From contig NZ_VKDF01000010.1 in assembly GCF_007096355.1 (NCBI RefSeq), positions 47,387-111,386 on the forward strand: 64,000 nucleotides of DNA. Direction: 5' to 3'. The notes under the pieces are model-generated. The model saw only the letters and a list, made by a program, of their open reading frames with translations, was not told where the DNA came from and did not search any database. Source of the DNA: Paracoccus sp. M683 (GTDB lineage: Bacteria; Pseudomonadota; Alphaproteobacteria; Rhodobacterales; Rhodobacteraceae). The position numbers and the translations under genes are program-made. Each line of letters starts with the position of its first letter. Within the stretch, counting starts at the first letter, position 1. This document shows positions 17,033-25,053 of the stretch, piece after piece.

Positions 17033-17969
17033 CGCGCCCTCCCTTGAAGATTTGCGTCAGCGCGGCGGGCATCGAGATAAGCCCCTTGGGCAGCAGAAAG
17101 ACCACCGCCAGCACCATCGCGCCGATGACGAAAAGCCAGTTGAACGGATCATTCGACGCAGCCGTGTGATGCGCCCACATGAAGACGAAGGTGCCGATGG
17201 CGGCGCCGTAAAGACGCCCGGTGCCGCCCAGGATCAGCATGATCAGTGCCTCGGCCGACAGCACGAAGGCAAAGGTTTCAAGGCTGACAAGCTGGGTGAT
17301 CTGCGCGGTCAGGGCGCCCGCAATCCCGGCAATCGCGCCGCCGATGGTATAGGCCGCCACCCGGCGCCAATAGACCGACACCCCGATTGCGCCCATACGT
17401 GCGGGGCTTTCATGAATGCCGCGCAGCGACAGGCCAAAGGATGACCGGCCCAGCACCATCAGGAAGCAGAAGATGACGGCGACTACGATCAGCGCATACC
17501 AATAGCCGACCTGCCCGACAAAATCGAACTCGAACAGGCCAAGGACCGGGTCCATCCGAATACCGCGCAGCCCGTCCGCACCGCCGGTGATGTCACGGGC
17601 GCGGTTGGCGATCTCGGCGCAGATCTGTGCGACGGCGATGGTCAGCATGATGACCGTAAGCCCCTGCGCCCGCAGGATCACCAGCCCGGATACCAGCGCC
17701 AGAATCGCGCCAGCCACCGCACCGGCCACCAGCCCGGCCAGCGGATCGGCCCAGACATGGATGGCAAACAGCCCCGCCGCATAGGCGCCAGCGCCATACA
17801 TCGCCGCCTGTCCAAGCGTCGCGATGCCGGCATAGCCAAGCACCAGATCAAGTGACAGCACCAACAGCACCATGATCAGGATACGGGTCAGAAAGGCCAG
17901 GTTATAAGGCAGCAGGAAATACAGCCCGACTGCCACGGCCAGAAGGATCAGGGGAACAAAACGACCCAT
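17019..17969 (-). CDS. livM: ABC transporter permease, LivM type
   Basis: 316 residues with about eight or nine hydrophobic spans; LDLVLGYAGIATLGQAAMYG is the classic LivM segment, and RSSFGLSLRGIHESPARMGAIG is the coupling-helix region that touches the ATPases (shown here only as context, RGIHESPARM being its core). It lies 3 bases after livH. Confidence 0.93.
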   Translation of the reverse strand: MGRFVPLILLAVAVGLYFLLPYNLAFLTRILIMVLLVLSLDLVLGYAGIATLGQAAMYGAGAYAAGLFAIHVWADPLAGLVAGAVAGAILALVSGLVILRAQGLTVIMLTIAVAQICAEIANRARDITGGADGLRGIRMDPVLGLFEFDFVGQVGYWYALIVVAVIFCFLMVLGRSSFGLSLRGIHESPARMGAIGVSVYWRRVAAYTIGGAIAGIAGALTAQITQLVSLETFAFVLSAEALIMLILGGTGRLYGAAIGTFVFMWAHHTAASNDPFNWLFVIGAMVLAVVFLLPKGLISMPAALTQIFKGGRDAGT

Positions 17970-17972
17970 GGC

Positions 17973-18833
17973 TTACGCCCTCCCCATCAGGCCCTGCGGA
18001 CGCAAGGCAAGCAGCGCGATGACCAGCGCGAAAAAGGCGATGGTGGCGATGTCGGGAACCAGATAGCGGGCGGCCGTCTCGGTCAGTCCGATACCAAGTG
18101 CTGCGGCGAATGAACCAGGGATGGAACCCATGCCGCCGATTGCGACGACGATCAGGAACAGCACCATATAGCGCAGCGGGTAATAGGCGTCGATCGGCAG
18201 CAGTTCTGCCCCGAAGATGCCGCCGATCGCGGCAAGGCCGGCGCCGATACCGAAACTGGCCATATAGATCTTGCCCGTGTCGATCCCGATGGATGATGCG
18301 GTTGCGCGGTTATCCACCGCCGCTCGCAGCTTGATGCCAAAGCGGGTGCGGTCGATCAGCCACCACAGGCCAATGATCACCGCAAGGCCAAGCGCGATCA
18401 CGAAAATCCGATGGAAGGGCAGGGTGCGGAAGCCCAGATCGACCGGCTGCGAAAGCGCCGAAGGCAGTGGAATGGACAGAAGGCTTGACCCCTGCCACAG
18501 GTTCACGCTTGCGATCATCAGGAAGGTAAGCCCGATGGTGGCCAGCACCTGCTGCAACTCTCCGAAATCATAGATCCGGCGATAGATCAGGCGTTCCAGC
18601 GGAAGGGCCAGCGCGACGGTTCCCGCCACGGCCAGCGGCACCGCCAGCCAGAAGCCAAACCCCAGATCCTGCAGCAACCAATGTGCCAGCGCGCCGCCGA
18701 TCATGGCGAATCCGCCATGGGCAAGATTGACCACCCGCATCAGCCCCATCGTGACCGAAAGACCGACCGCGATCATGAAGAGGATCATCCCGTAGGCGAC
18801 ACCGTCCACGGCTATATTCAGCAATAATGACAT
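17973..18833 (-). CDS. livH: ABC transporter permease, LivH type
   Basis: 286 residues, eight hydrophobic spans, with the LivH hallmarks GLMRVVNLAHGGFAMIG and the coupling motif LRAAVDNRATASSIGID. It follows livK after a 54-base gap that contains a stem-loop. Confidence 0.93.
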   Translation of the reverse strand: MSLLLNIAVDGVAYGMILFMIAVGLSVTMGLMRVVNLAHGGFAMIGGALAHWLLQDLGFGFWLAVPLAVAGTVALALPLERLIYRRIYDFGELQQVLATIGLTFLMIASVNLWQGSSLLSIPLPSALSQPVDLGFRTLPFHRIFVIALGLAVIIGLWWLIDRTRFGIKLRAAVDNRATASSIGIDTGKIYMASFGIGAGLAAIGGIFGAELLPIDAYYPLRYMVLFLIVVAIGGMGSIPGSFAAALGIGLTETAARYLVPDIATIAFFALVIALLALRPQGLMGRA

Positions 18834-18857
18834 GTCTGTGTCCTGTTCAGGTCGGGT

Positions 18858-18879
18858 GCCGCGAGGGGTGCCCCGCGGC
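18858..18879 (-). other. stem-loop between livK and livH
   Basis: GCCGCG and CGCGGC pair around a 10-base loop on the transcribed (minus) strand. No T-run follows, so it is more likely an mRNA stabiliser or attenuator than a full terminator, compatible with making more binding protein than permease. Confidence 0.4.
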
Positions 18880-18887
18880 TTTCCCGA

Positions 18888-20054
18888 TCACTTGTCCCAG
18901 CCCAGATCGCCGACAGTGGCGATGATACCCTTCTCGGTATTCTGAAGAAGGTTGGTGTCGGGGTTGCGCTCGACCTCGCGGATATAGACGTTCTGGATGA
19001 CGGTCCGCGTTTCCGGGTCCATTTTCAGCGGACCGCGCGGGCTTTCCCATTCCAGCGATTTAACCGCCTCGACTGCGGCAGGCCCGTCCGATCCGGCAGC
19101 AGCGACCATTTGATAGATAAGATGCACGCCGTCATAGGCACCAACCGAAGCCCAGTTGGCGATGGCTTTGGGATCCAGCTCGTTCAGCTTGGCAAGGAAG
19201 GCGCGGTTGGCGTCTGAATCATGCGCGCCGGAATAGTGATAGGCGGTGGTCAAACCAATGGCCGCATCGCCCAGACCCTGAAGATTGACCTCTTCCGTCT
19301 CGGCGGTTCCCAGAAAGCGGATGCCTTCGGCCTTCAGGCCGTTCTCGTTATAGGTCTTGGTAAAGGTGAAGGTGGGTGGCCCGCCCGGCAGGAAGGCGAA
19401 GACCGCATCGGGTTTCTGGTCGCGCACCCGCTGGATGAAGGGGGTGAAATCGGTCGTCGACAGCGGCATGCGGATCTCGTCGATCACTTCGCCGCCCTTT
19501 GCCTCGAACGCCTCGCGAAAGGCGTTTTCGGCGTCGATGCCGGGGCCGTAATCCGTAACCGTCGTGGCCACGGTGCGAATGCCCTGATCATAGGCCCATT
19601 CGGCCAGCGGAACCGAAACCTGCCACAGTGTATAGCTGGTGCGCAGGAAGAACTCGCTGTCCTTGTTGATCGCGGATGTTGCGGCGTTGAAGATCACCGT
19701 GGGGGTTTCGGATTGCGTCGCCATCGAGGCCACGGCAAGCGCGTTCGGCGTGAAGGTGAAACCGGCAAGATAATCCACCCGGTCGCGGATCAGCAGTTCC
19801 TGCGCCAGCGCGCGCGCCTGATCGGGGTTGGTGCCGCCGACATCCTTATAGATGAATTCGATCTCATGCTCGCCGGCGGTCTTGCCGTGCTGGGCCTGAT
19901 AGGCCTCGATCGCCTGCCGATACTGGGTGCCGTATTGTGCGAACGGCCCCGAGAATGAGGCGATTACGCCCACCTTGATCGTATCTGCCCAGGCTGCGCC
20001 TGTTACGCATGTCGCAATCGCCAGCGCCAGTGCGGCGCCCTGTTTCAAGCTCAT
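18888..20054 (-). CDS. livK: periplasmic binding protein of the LIV-type importer
   Basis: 388 residues. Residues 1-23 are a signal peptide ending AAWA. The mature part is a type I periplasmic binding fold of the LivK/branched-chain family (IKVGVIASFSGPFAQYGTQY, then QARALAQELLIRDRVDYL). GGAGG precedes the ATG on the minus strand. As first gene of an operon ending in P450, redox partners and marR, it probably binds 4-methoxybenzoate or another para-substituted benzoate; LivK-like proteins that bind aromatic acids are known in soil bacteria. Leucine or isoleucine cannot be excluded from sequence. Confidence 0.88.
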   Translation of the reverse strand: MSLKQGAALALAIATCVTGAAWADTIKVGVIASFSGPFAQYGTQYRQAIEAYQAQHGKTAGEHEIEFIYKDVGGTNPDQARALAQELLIRDRVDYLAGFTFTPNALAVASMATQSETPTVIFNAATSAINKDSEFFLRTSYTLWQVSVPLAEWAYDQGIRTVATTVTDYGPGIDAENAFREAFEAKGGEVIDEIRMPLSTTDFTPFIQRVRDQKPDAVFAFLPGGPPTFTFTKTYNENGLKAEGIRFLGTAETEEVNLQGLGDAAIGLTTAYHYSGAHDSDANRAFLAKLNELDPKAIANWASVGAYDGVHLIYQMVAAAGSDGPAAVEAVKSLEWESPRGPLKMDPETRTVIQNVYIREVERNPDTNLLQNTEKGIIATVGDLGWDK

Positions 20055-20204
20055 GTCTTCCTCCCGTTTGCGCGGCCGGCTCCTCCTGCGCCGCGATCTG
20101 GTTTACCGGCCCCGGTCACGGGGATGGCTTTGATCGGGACGCGCAGCATTGCCGCGAATCCCGCTCTGGCTGTCGTCGATCGTCGTCTTTCTGGTTGGTG
20201 AAGC

Positions 20205-20260
20205 TCATCAAGTTGATGAATCAACATTGGCGAAATTAAGGATTCGAGATGATGTGTCAA
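20205..20260 (-). promoter_or_regulatory. livK operon promoter with overlapping palindromic operators
   Basis: On the minus strand a perfect TTGACA (20255-20260) is followed 16 bases later by TAATTT (20233-20238). Just downstream lie two overlapping perfect palindromes: GTTGAT-GA-ATCAAC (20212-20225) and TCATCAA-G-TTGATGA (20205-20219). TTGAT/ATCAA half sites are typical of MarR regulators of aromatic catabolism, and a marR gene closes the operon. The arrangement suggests steric repression. Confidence 0.6.
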
Positions 20261-20386
20261 CTAAGTTTCGATCTCGCATCGTGCAGATCAGACTAAAGTG
20301 GTGGGCGGTTGTGTTTGCCGGTTCCGGCTTGTCCAGGGCGGGGCGGGGGCGGGCATGGCGTCACACATGCGTCGACGATTCATATC

Positions 20387-20410
20387 TTGATGATTGATTT
20401 AATTTGATGA
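20387..20410. repeat. two further TTGATGA copies in an AT-rich patch
   Basis: TTGATGA occurs at 20387-20393 and 20404-20410, 17 bases apart, in an AT-rich island inside otherwise GC-rich DNA upstream of livK. The same heptamer forms the palindrome at 20205-20219. These could be auxiliary operator half sites. The rest of 20261-20477 holds no gene. Confidence 0.4.
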
Positions 20411-20477
20411 ATTTGGCGCCGGTCCGCGCGTCGGCCGGTCGTGGAATCTCGCGCGCCATGCATGGCGATGTGGAATG

Positions 20478-20512
20478 CGCCGCCATTTGGAAAATGATTC
20501 CGAATGGCGGCG
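20478..20512. repeat. 15-bp near-perfect inverted repeat between livK promoter and pobA
   Basis: Arms CGCCGCCATTTGGAA and TTCCGAATGGCGGCG pair with a single mismatch around AATGA. It lies 126 bases beyond the pobA stop. No T-run follows on either strand, so it is either a weak terminator for pobA, a regulator site or a REP-like element. The stretch 20513-20637 shows nothing else. Confidence 0.6.
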
Positions 20513-20637
20513 GGTTATGGTCAGGCAGGTGTCTGTCACCGGGGGCAGAGGGTGACCGGCGGGCAGTCCTGCCGAATCATCAGGGGGGATGGCTGGTCGG
20601 GCGACGCTCTGCCATGGGCGGGGCCGCCCTCGCGGTA

Positions 20638-21816
20638 TCAGAAGGGAAGGCCGACATAGTTCTCGGCAAGATCGCGGCGGGCCGTTTCCGAATGCGCCAG
20701 ATGGTCCAGCGTCGCCTTGCGCATCTGTTCGGCAAAGGCGTCCTCGCCGTCGAAACGGTGCAGCATCGTCGTCATTTGCCAGCTGAAGCGCATGGCCTTC
20801 CAGACCCTGGCAAGCGCGCGGGCAGGGTAGTCGTCGATCCCGGCTGTGCCCTTGCCCATCACGGCCTCGACCAGCGCGCCATGCAGGTAATGGACATCCG
20901 ACGCCGCAAGGTTCAGGCCCTTTGCGCCGGTCGGCGGAACGATATGGGCGCTGTCACCGACAAGGAAAAGATTGCCCCAACGCAAGGGTTCCGAGACGAA
21001 GGACCGCAACGGCGCAATGGATTTCTCGATCGAGGGGCCGGTGACCAGGCGCTCTGCGGCGTCCGAGGGAATCCGCCGGGCGAACTCGTCCCAGAAACGC
21101 TGATCCGACCAGTCCTCGACCTTGTCGGACAGCGGAACCTGCACGTAATAGCGCACCAGGTTCTCGTTGCGCATCGAGGCCAGTGCAAAGCCGCGGCGCG
21201 AGTTTGAATAGATCAGCTCGTCACTGACCGGCGGCGTCTCGGACAGGATACCCAGCCAACCAAAGGGATAGACCCGTTCGAACTCGCGCCGTTTTTCGTC
21301 GGGAATCGTCTTGCGGGATACGCCGTGAAACCCGTCACAGCCCGCGACATACAGGCATTCCAGACGCTTGCGCAGGCCCTGATGGGTGAAATCGACATGG
21401 GATCGCGCCTGATCCAGATCGCTGATCACGACATCGGTGACCTCGTGCAGGATCGAGGTCCCCTGCTGGTCCTGCGCGGCATACAGGTCTTGCGTCACTT
21501 CGGTCTGGCCATAGACCATGACCTGCTTGCCGGTCAGTGCCTGAAAGTCGATATGCACCATCGTTTCGTCATCGGCCAGATTGCAGCCGTCATGGGGGAT
21601 GCCCTCGGCATCCATCCGCGCGCCGACGCCAGCCTCGTGCAGCAGCTGAACCGTGCCGCCTTCCAGAATGCCGGCGCGGATCCGTGACAGGACGCGCTCG
21701 CGACTGCTGCGTTCAAGGATGACGGTCGCCACCCCCGCGCGGTTCAGCAGCTGTGACAAAAGCAGCCCCGAGGGGCCGCCGCCGATGATGGCGACTTGCG
21801 TTGTGATCGTGGTCAT
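20638..21816 (-). CDS. pobA: 4-hydroxybenzoate 3-monooxygenase
   Basis: 392 residues, against 394 for the Pseudomonas enzyme. Group A flavoprotein motifs are all visible: AIIGGGPSGLLLSQLL (FAD), RIRAGILEGGTVQLL (the PobA-specific segment that contacts substrate and flavin), VAGCDGFHGVSR (DG motif) and LVGDSAHIVPPTGAKGLNLA (GD motif). It hydroxylates 4-hydroxybenzoate to protocatechuate with NADPH and O2. Its divergent neighbour is an AraC-type pobR. The P450 operon just downstream would supply 4-hydroxybenzoate from 4-methoxybenzoate. Confidence 0.96.
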   Translation of the reverse strand: MTTITTQVAIIGGGPSGLLLSQLLNRAGVATVILERSSRERVLSRIRAGILEGGTVQLLHEAGVGARMDAEGIPHDGCNLADDETMVHIDFQALTGKQVMVYGQTEVTQDLYAAQDQQGTSILHEVTDVVISDLDQARSHVDFTHQGLRKRLECLYVAGCDGFHGVSRKTIPDEKRREFERVYPFGWLGILSETPPVSDELIYSNSRRGFALASMRNENLVRYYVQVPLSDKVEDWSDQRFWDEFARRIPSDAAERLVTGPSIEKSIAPLRSFVSEPLRWGNLFLVGDSAHIVPPTGAKGLNLAASDVHYLHGALVEAVMGKGTAGIDDYPARALARVWKAMRFSWQMTTMLHRFDGEDAFAEQMRKATLDHLAHSETARRDLAENYVGLPF

Positions 21817-21907
21817 ATGCGTATTCTCCCGGATTTCTCGGAGAGATTATCTTGGTGACTTGTCGGTGCGAATGGACGGGTCCGGCATTGGCTGGTATTT
21901 TTCGTGC
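21817..21907. promoter_or_regulatory. divergent pobA-pobR promoter region
   Basis: 91 bases between the two starts. It contains an imperfect inverted repeat TCTCC (21825-21829) and GGAGA (21840-21844), the best candidate for a PobR site. AraC-type PobR proteins activate pobA with 4-hydroxybenzoate as inducer; the precise site here is a guess. Confidence 0.4.
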
Positions 21908-22774
21908 ATGAGCGACGCTGGCACTATTCCCGTATTCAACCTGTTTTGCGAAACCGCCGTCTTTCCCGACGTGGTGCATTGTGAACGTGTGCTTGACCGG
22001 GCCGGCCTGCATGACTGGGTGATCTCGCCGCATAGGCATGGTCAGATGTCACAGATCTTCCATATCGAGCGCGGCTCGGCCCGGCTGACGCTGGATGGCG
22101 CCAGCAGCCGGCTTGAGGCCGGCGAATATCTGTTCATGCCGCCACAGGTCGTCCACGGCTTTGCTTTTTCGCAAGGAACCGAGGGCGTGGTGCTGTCATT
22201 CCCGTCGCCCGTCATTGCCCGCCTCGGCCCGCGGACGGCGGCGCTGAATGCATGGCTGGCCGTCCCGCAGCAGGGGCCGGTGTCGCCGGCGACCGCCCAA
22301 CTTATCGCCATGACCGCCGAAATCTATGGTTCGGCCGGGATGTTTCGCGCCCAAAGGCTGATCGCTGTCGCCCATGCATTGCTGGCGGGGCTGGCCGAAG
22401 AAAGCCTTGCCCGCGATGGTGCGGTGCAAGAGGCCGGCCGCCAGATGCAGCGGCTTGACGGGCTGATCGCGGAACATCAGGGCAAGGGCTGGGGGGCGCG
22501 TGACTATGCCTCGGCGCTGCATGTCACGACCGGCCATCTGAACCGCATCGTGCGCGGGGCGACGGGTCGCAGCCTGACCACCTATCTGGAAACGGCGCTG
22601 ATGACCGAGGCCTGCCGTCTGATCGCCTTTACCCGTCTGCCCCTGGCCGAAGTGGGCTATCGCTTGGGGTTCCCCGACCCGTCCTATTTCTCGCGCCGCT
22701 TTCGCCTGCGCGTGGGCCGCTCGCCAACCGATTATCGCGCCACCGTTCTGAATGGCGGTAAGGATCTGCCGTAA
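21908..22774 (+). CDS. pobR: AraC-family activator of pobA
   Basis: 288 residues. The N-terminal cupin (residues about 30-110, with SPHRHGQMSQIFHIERGSA) binds the inducer; the C-terminal part has two AraC helix-turn-helix units (YASALHVTTGHLNRIVRGAT and LAEVGYRLGFPDPSYFSRRF). Divergent linkage to pobA is the standard arrangement of AraC-type pobR in alphaproteobacteria. The ATG at 21908 gives the usual N-terminus (SDAGTIPVFNLF); an in-frame ATG at 21872 would add 12 residues. Neither has a strong ribosome site. Confidence 0.88.
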   Translation: MSDAGTIPVFNLFCETAVFPDVVHCERVLDRAGLHDWVISPHRHGQMSQIFHIERGSARLTLDGASSRLEAGEYLFMPPQVVHGFAFSQGTEGVVLSFPSPVIARLGPRTAALNAWLAVPQQGPVSPATAQLIAMTAEIYGSAGMFRAQRLIAVAHALLAGLAEESLARDGAVQEAGRQMQRLDGLIAEHQGKGWGARDYASALHVTTGHLNRIVRGATGRSLTTYLETALMTEACRLIAFTRLPLAEVGYRLGFPDPSYFSRRFRLRVGRSPTDYRATVLNGGKDLP

Positions 22775-22793
22775 CGCCCGCCGGCATCCGCCG

Positions 22794-22952
22794 ATGACCT
22801 TGCAGATAATCGACATCGCGCAGCTGCTGGCTTTTGTGGTGGTCGTGGCCATACGCCAGCGGCACAGGGACATGCCGCAATGGATCGCCTTTGCCGTTGC
22901 GGCCGGGCTGGGCGTGACCGGGCTGGGCGTGACCGGGCGACTGGCCGCCTGA
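22794..22952 (+). CDS. possible small membrane protein
   Basis: A 52-residue frame (MTLQIIDIAQLLAFVVVVAI onward) with two hydrophobic stretches around a basic loop RQRHRD. The end of the gene contains a duplicated 15-base unit encoding LGVTG twice. I do not recognise it. It could be a real small membrane protein or chance hydrophobic reading; the only support is composition. The following 22953-23243 shows nothing else except the ribosome site of the next gene. Confidence 0.25.
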   Translation: MTLQIIDIAQLLAFVVVVAIRQRHRDMPQWIAFAVAAGLGVTGLGVTGRLAA

Positions 22953-23243
22953 CAGGCTTCTACCTGCGCCAGTGTCGCTTTTCGCAGTCAAATTTCGCAT
23001 TTCGTCCATCCCTCGGCCGGCAGCCTTGTCATTGTGCCCTATGCATGCAGCATTTTTCGCGGATCGACGACAGACAGGATCAGCCGCAGCCATTCCCGGC
23101 CGCCGGATGTCCATGCCCTGTCATTGCCTGATCCACGCCCGTGCAATCGCGGGCAAGCCTGACCGGTGGTCATGGCGGCCGCACCCACGACACTAACCTA
23201 TCCCGACCGTAACCCAGCAAGACATGTGAGGAGACAGACGACG

Positions 23244-24887
23244 ATGAAGCAAGTGCCACCGCCTTTCACGGATGTCGAGATCGACACTCAGCCCCACGGT
23301 TTCTACGAAGGTTATTCCCTTCCCATCGCCGTGGTTTCCAAGACCGCCATGTCGCTGCTGGTGGTCTGGGCGCTGATCTTTCCGCTTAGCGCGGGGGATG
23401 TGCTGTCGCGGGTCAATTCCAGCCTTCTGGACATTTTCAACACCTTCTATGTTCTGTCGGTGGGGCTGTTCGCCTGGTTCCTGGCGATTGTGGCAATCCT
23501 TCCCTCGACCGGCCGTCGCCGCCTTGGACCCGAGGGCGAAAAGCCCGAGTTTTCGACCTTTTCCTGGTTCGCGATGATGTTCGGGGCCGGGCTTGGGGTC
23601 GGGCTGATGGTCTATGCCACGGCGGAGCCGATCGGGCTTTGGGGATCGAACCCCGAAATCGTGCGCGGCAATGTCGAGCCCAATACCGTCGAGGCACTGC
23701 AATCGGCCTATCGCTACAGCTTCATGAATTACGGGTTTCACGCCTGGTCGATCTATGTCGTGACCGGGCTTAGCCTGGCCTATTACGCCTATACCCGCGA
23801 TATGCCGCTGACCATTCGTTCGGCGCTGACCCCGATCCTGGGGCGGTCCATCAACGGGGCGTTGGGCCATGTCGTCGACATCCTTGGCGTGGTGGCGACG
23901 ATTTTGGGCGTTTCTGTCACCATCGGCTTTGGCGTCAGCCAGCTGGTCGAGGGGGCCTATTCCATCTCGGGGATCGAATGGCTGCTGCAACCGGGCGTGG
24001 ATGGCGGCGCGCCGGTGCCTTCGACGGTGGGCCTGCTGGTGGCGCTGGTGCTGGTGATGGGGCTTTCGGTCATTTCGGCGGTGTCCGGCGTCGGGCGCGG
24101 GGTGAAATACCTGTCGAACCTGAACCTGATCCTGTCCTGCGTGCTGCTGTTGACCTTCGCCGTTTTCGGATCCTTCCTGTTTGCCATGACCACCTATGCC
24201 AAGGCGCTGGTCGACTAGCTGCTGTATTTCCCCGCCCTGTCATTCGAGGCCTGGTCGACCTCGACCGATCTGGGCAAATGGCAATCGGGCTGGACGACAT
24301 TCTACTGGGCCTGGTGGATCGCCTTTTCGCCCTTTGTCGGGTTGTTCCTTGCCCGCATTTCCAAGGGCCGGACCATCCGCGAATTCATTCTGGGTGCCGT
24401 GATCGCGCCCTCGCTGGTCTGTTTTGCCTGGTTCACCATACTGGGCGGCACTGCCATCGACCTGGAACTGCGCGGGATCGCGCAGGGCGCCATTCTGGAT
24501 GCCTCGCTGACGAACAAGCTGTTTGTGACGCTGCAATTCATGCTGTCGGATGGGCTGTACGCCTTTGTCACGGTAATGAGCGTGGTGCTGATCCTGACCT
24601 TCCTCGTCACCTCGGCGGATTCGGGCATTCTGGTGATGAATACGATCATGGCGGGCGGGGCTGTCGATACCGGCATCAAGCATCGCATCATCTGGGGCAT
24701 TCTGCTGACCTTGGTGATCGCGGCGCTGATCATTGCTGGCGGAGGCGGGTTAAGCGCCTTGCAGAATGCGATGATCATCGGCGCTTTGCCCTTTACATTC
24801 GTCATGGTGCTGATGTGCCTGTCTTTGGTCAAGGCGCTGTATCGCGACCATCTGCGCGACCGCTATGGCGTCGCGCTGGAAGCCTGA
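23244..24887 (+). pseudogene. BCCT-family betaine transporter interrupted by one in-frame amber codon
   Basis: The 548-codon frame encodes a full BCCT secondary transporter (FGAGLGVGLMVYATAEPIG; later TTFYWAWWIAFSPFVGLF and RISKGRTIREF, the conserved TM8 region), broken by TAG at 24216-24218, codon 325. On both sides the frame and BCCT similarity continue without a gap; family members usually have an aromatic residue here (ALVD-Y-LLY), so one base change of a tyrosine codon explains it. Without readthrough or suppression the product lacks the substrate and sodium site helices. A sequencing error is possible. It lies upstream of the hydroxyproline-betaine epimerase and presumably imported such betaines. 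GAGGAG precedes the ATG. Confidence 0.88.
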
Positions 24888-24908
24888 CAAAACCTGAGAT
24901 CCATTCTG

Positions 24909-24935
24909 AAACCCGCCCCGAAACGGGCGGGTTTT
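24909..24935 (+). terminator. rho-independent terminator after the BCCT gene
   Basis: Perfect 10-bp stem AAACCCGCCC / GGGCGGGTTT with loop CGAAAC, followed by T and TTTTT a few bases later. It separates the BCCT gene from the hpbD operon. Confidence 0.85.
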
Positions 24936-24966
24936 CGTATTTTTATGGCCGGCTTCGTGCAGGTCG

Positions 24967-24998
24967 TTTCCTGCAAGGAAATTTCGCATTCCTTGACG
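24967..24998 (+). promoter_or_regulatory. candidate promoter and operator of the hpbD operon
   Basis: TTTCCT-GCA-AGGAAA is a perfect 6-bp inverted repeat at 24967-24981. It is followed by a TTGACG -35-like box at 24993-24998. The ATG of hpbD lies 56 bases further on. Assignment rests only on position. Confidence 0.35.
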
Positions 24999-25053
24999 CG
25001 GCGGGCTGGAATGATCGCCAATCTGGCCCTGCCATCCTAGCCGAGTATCCCCC

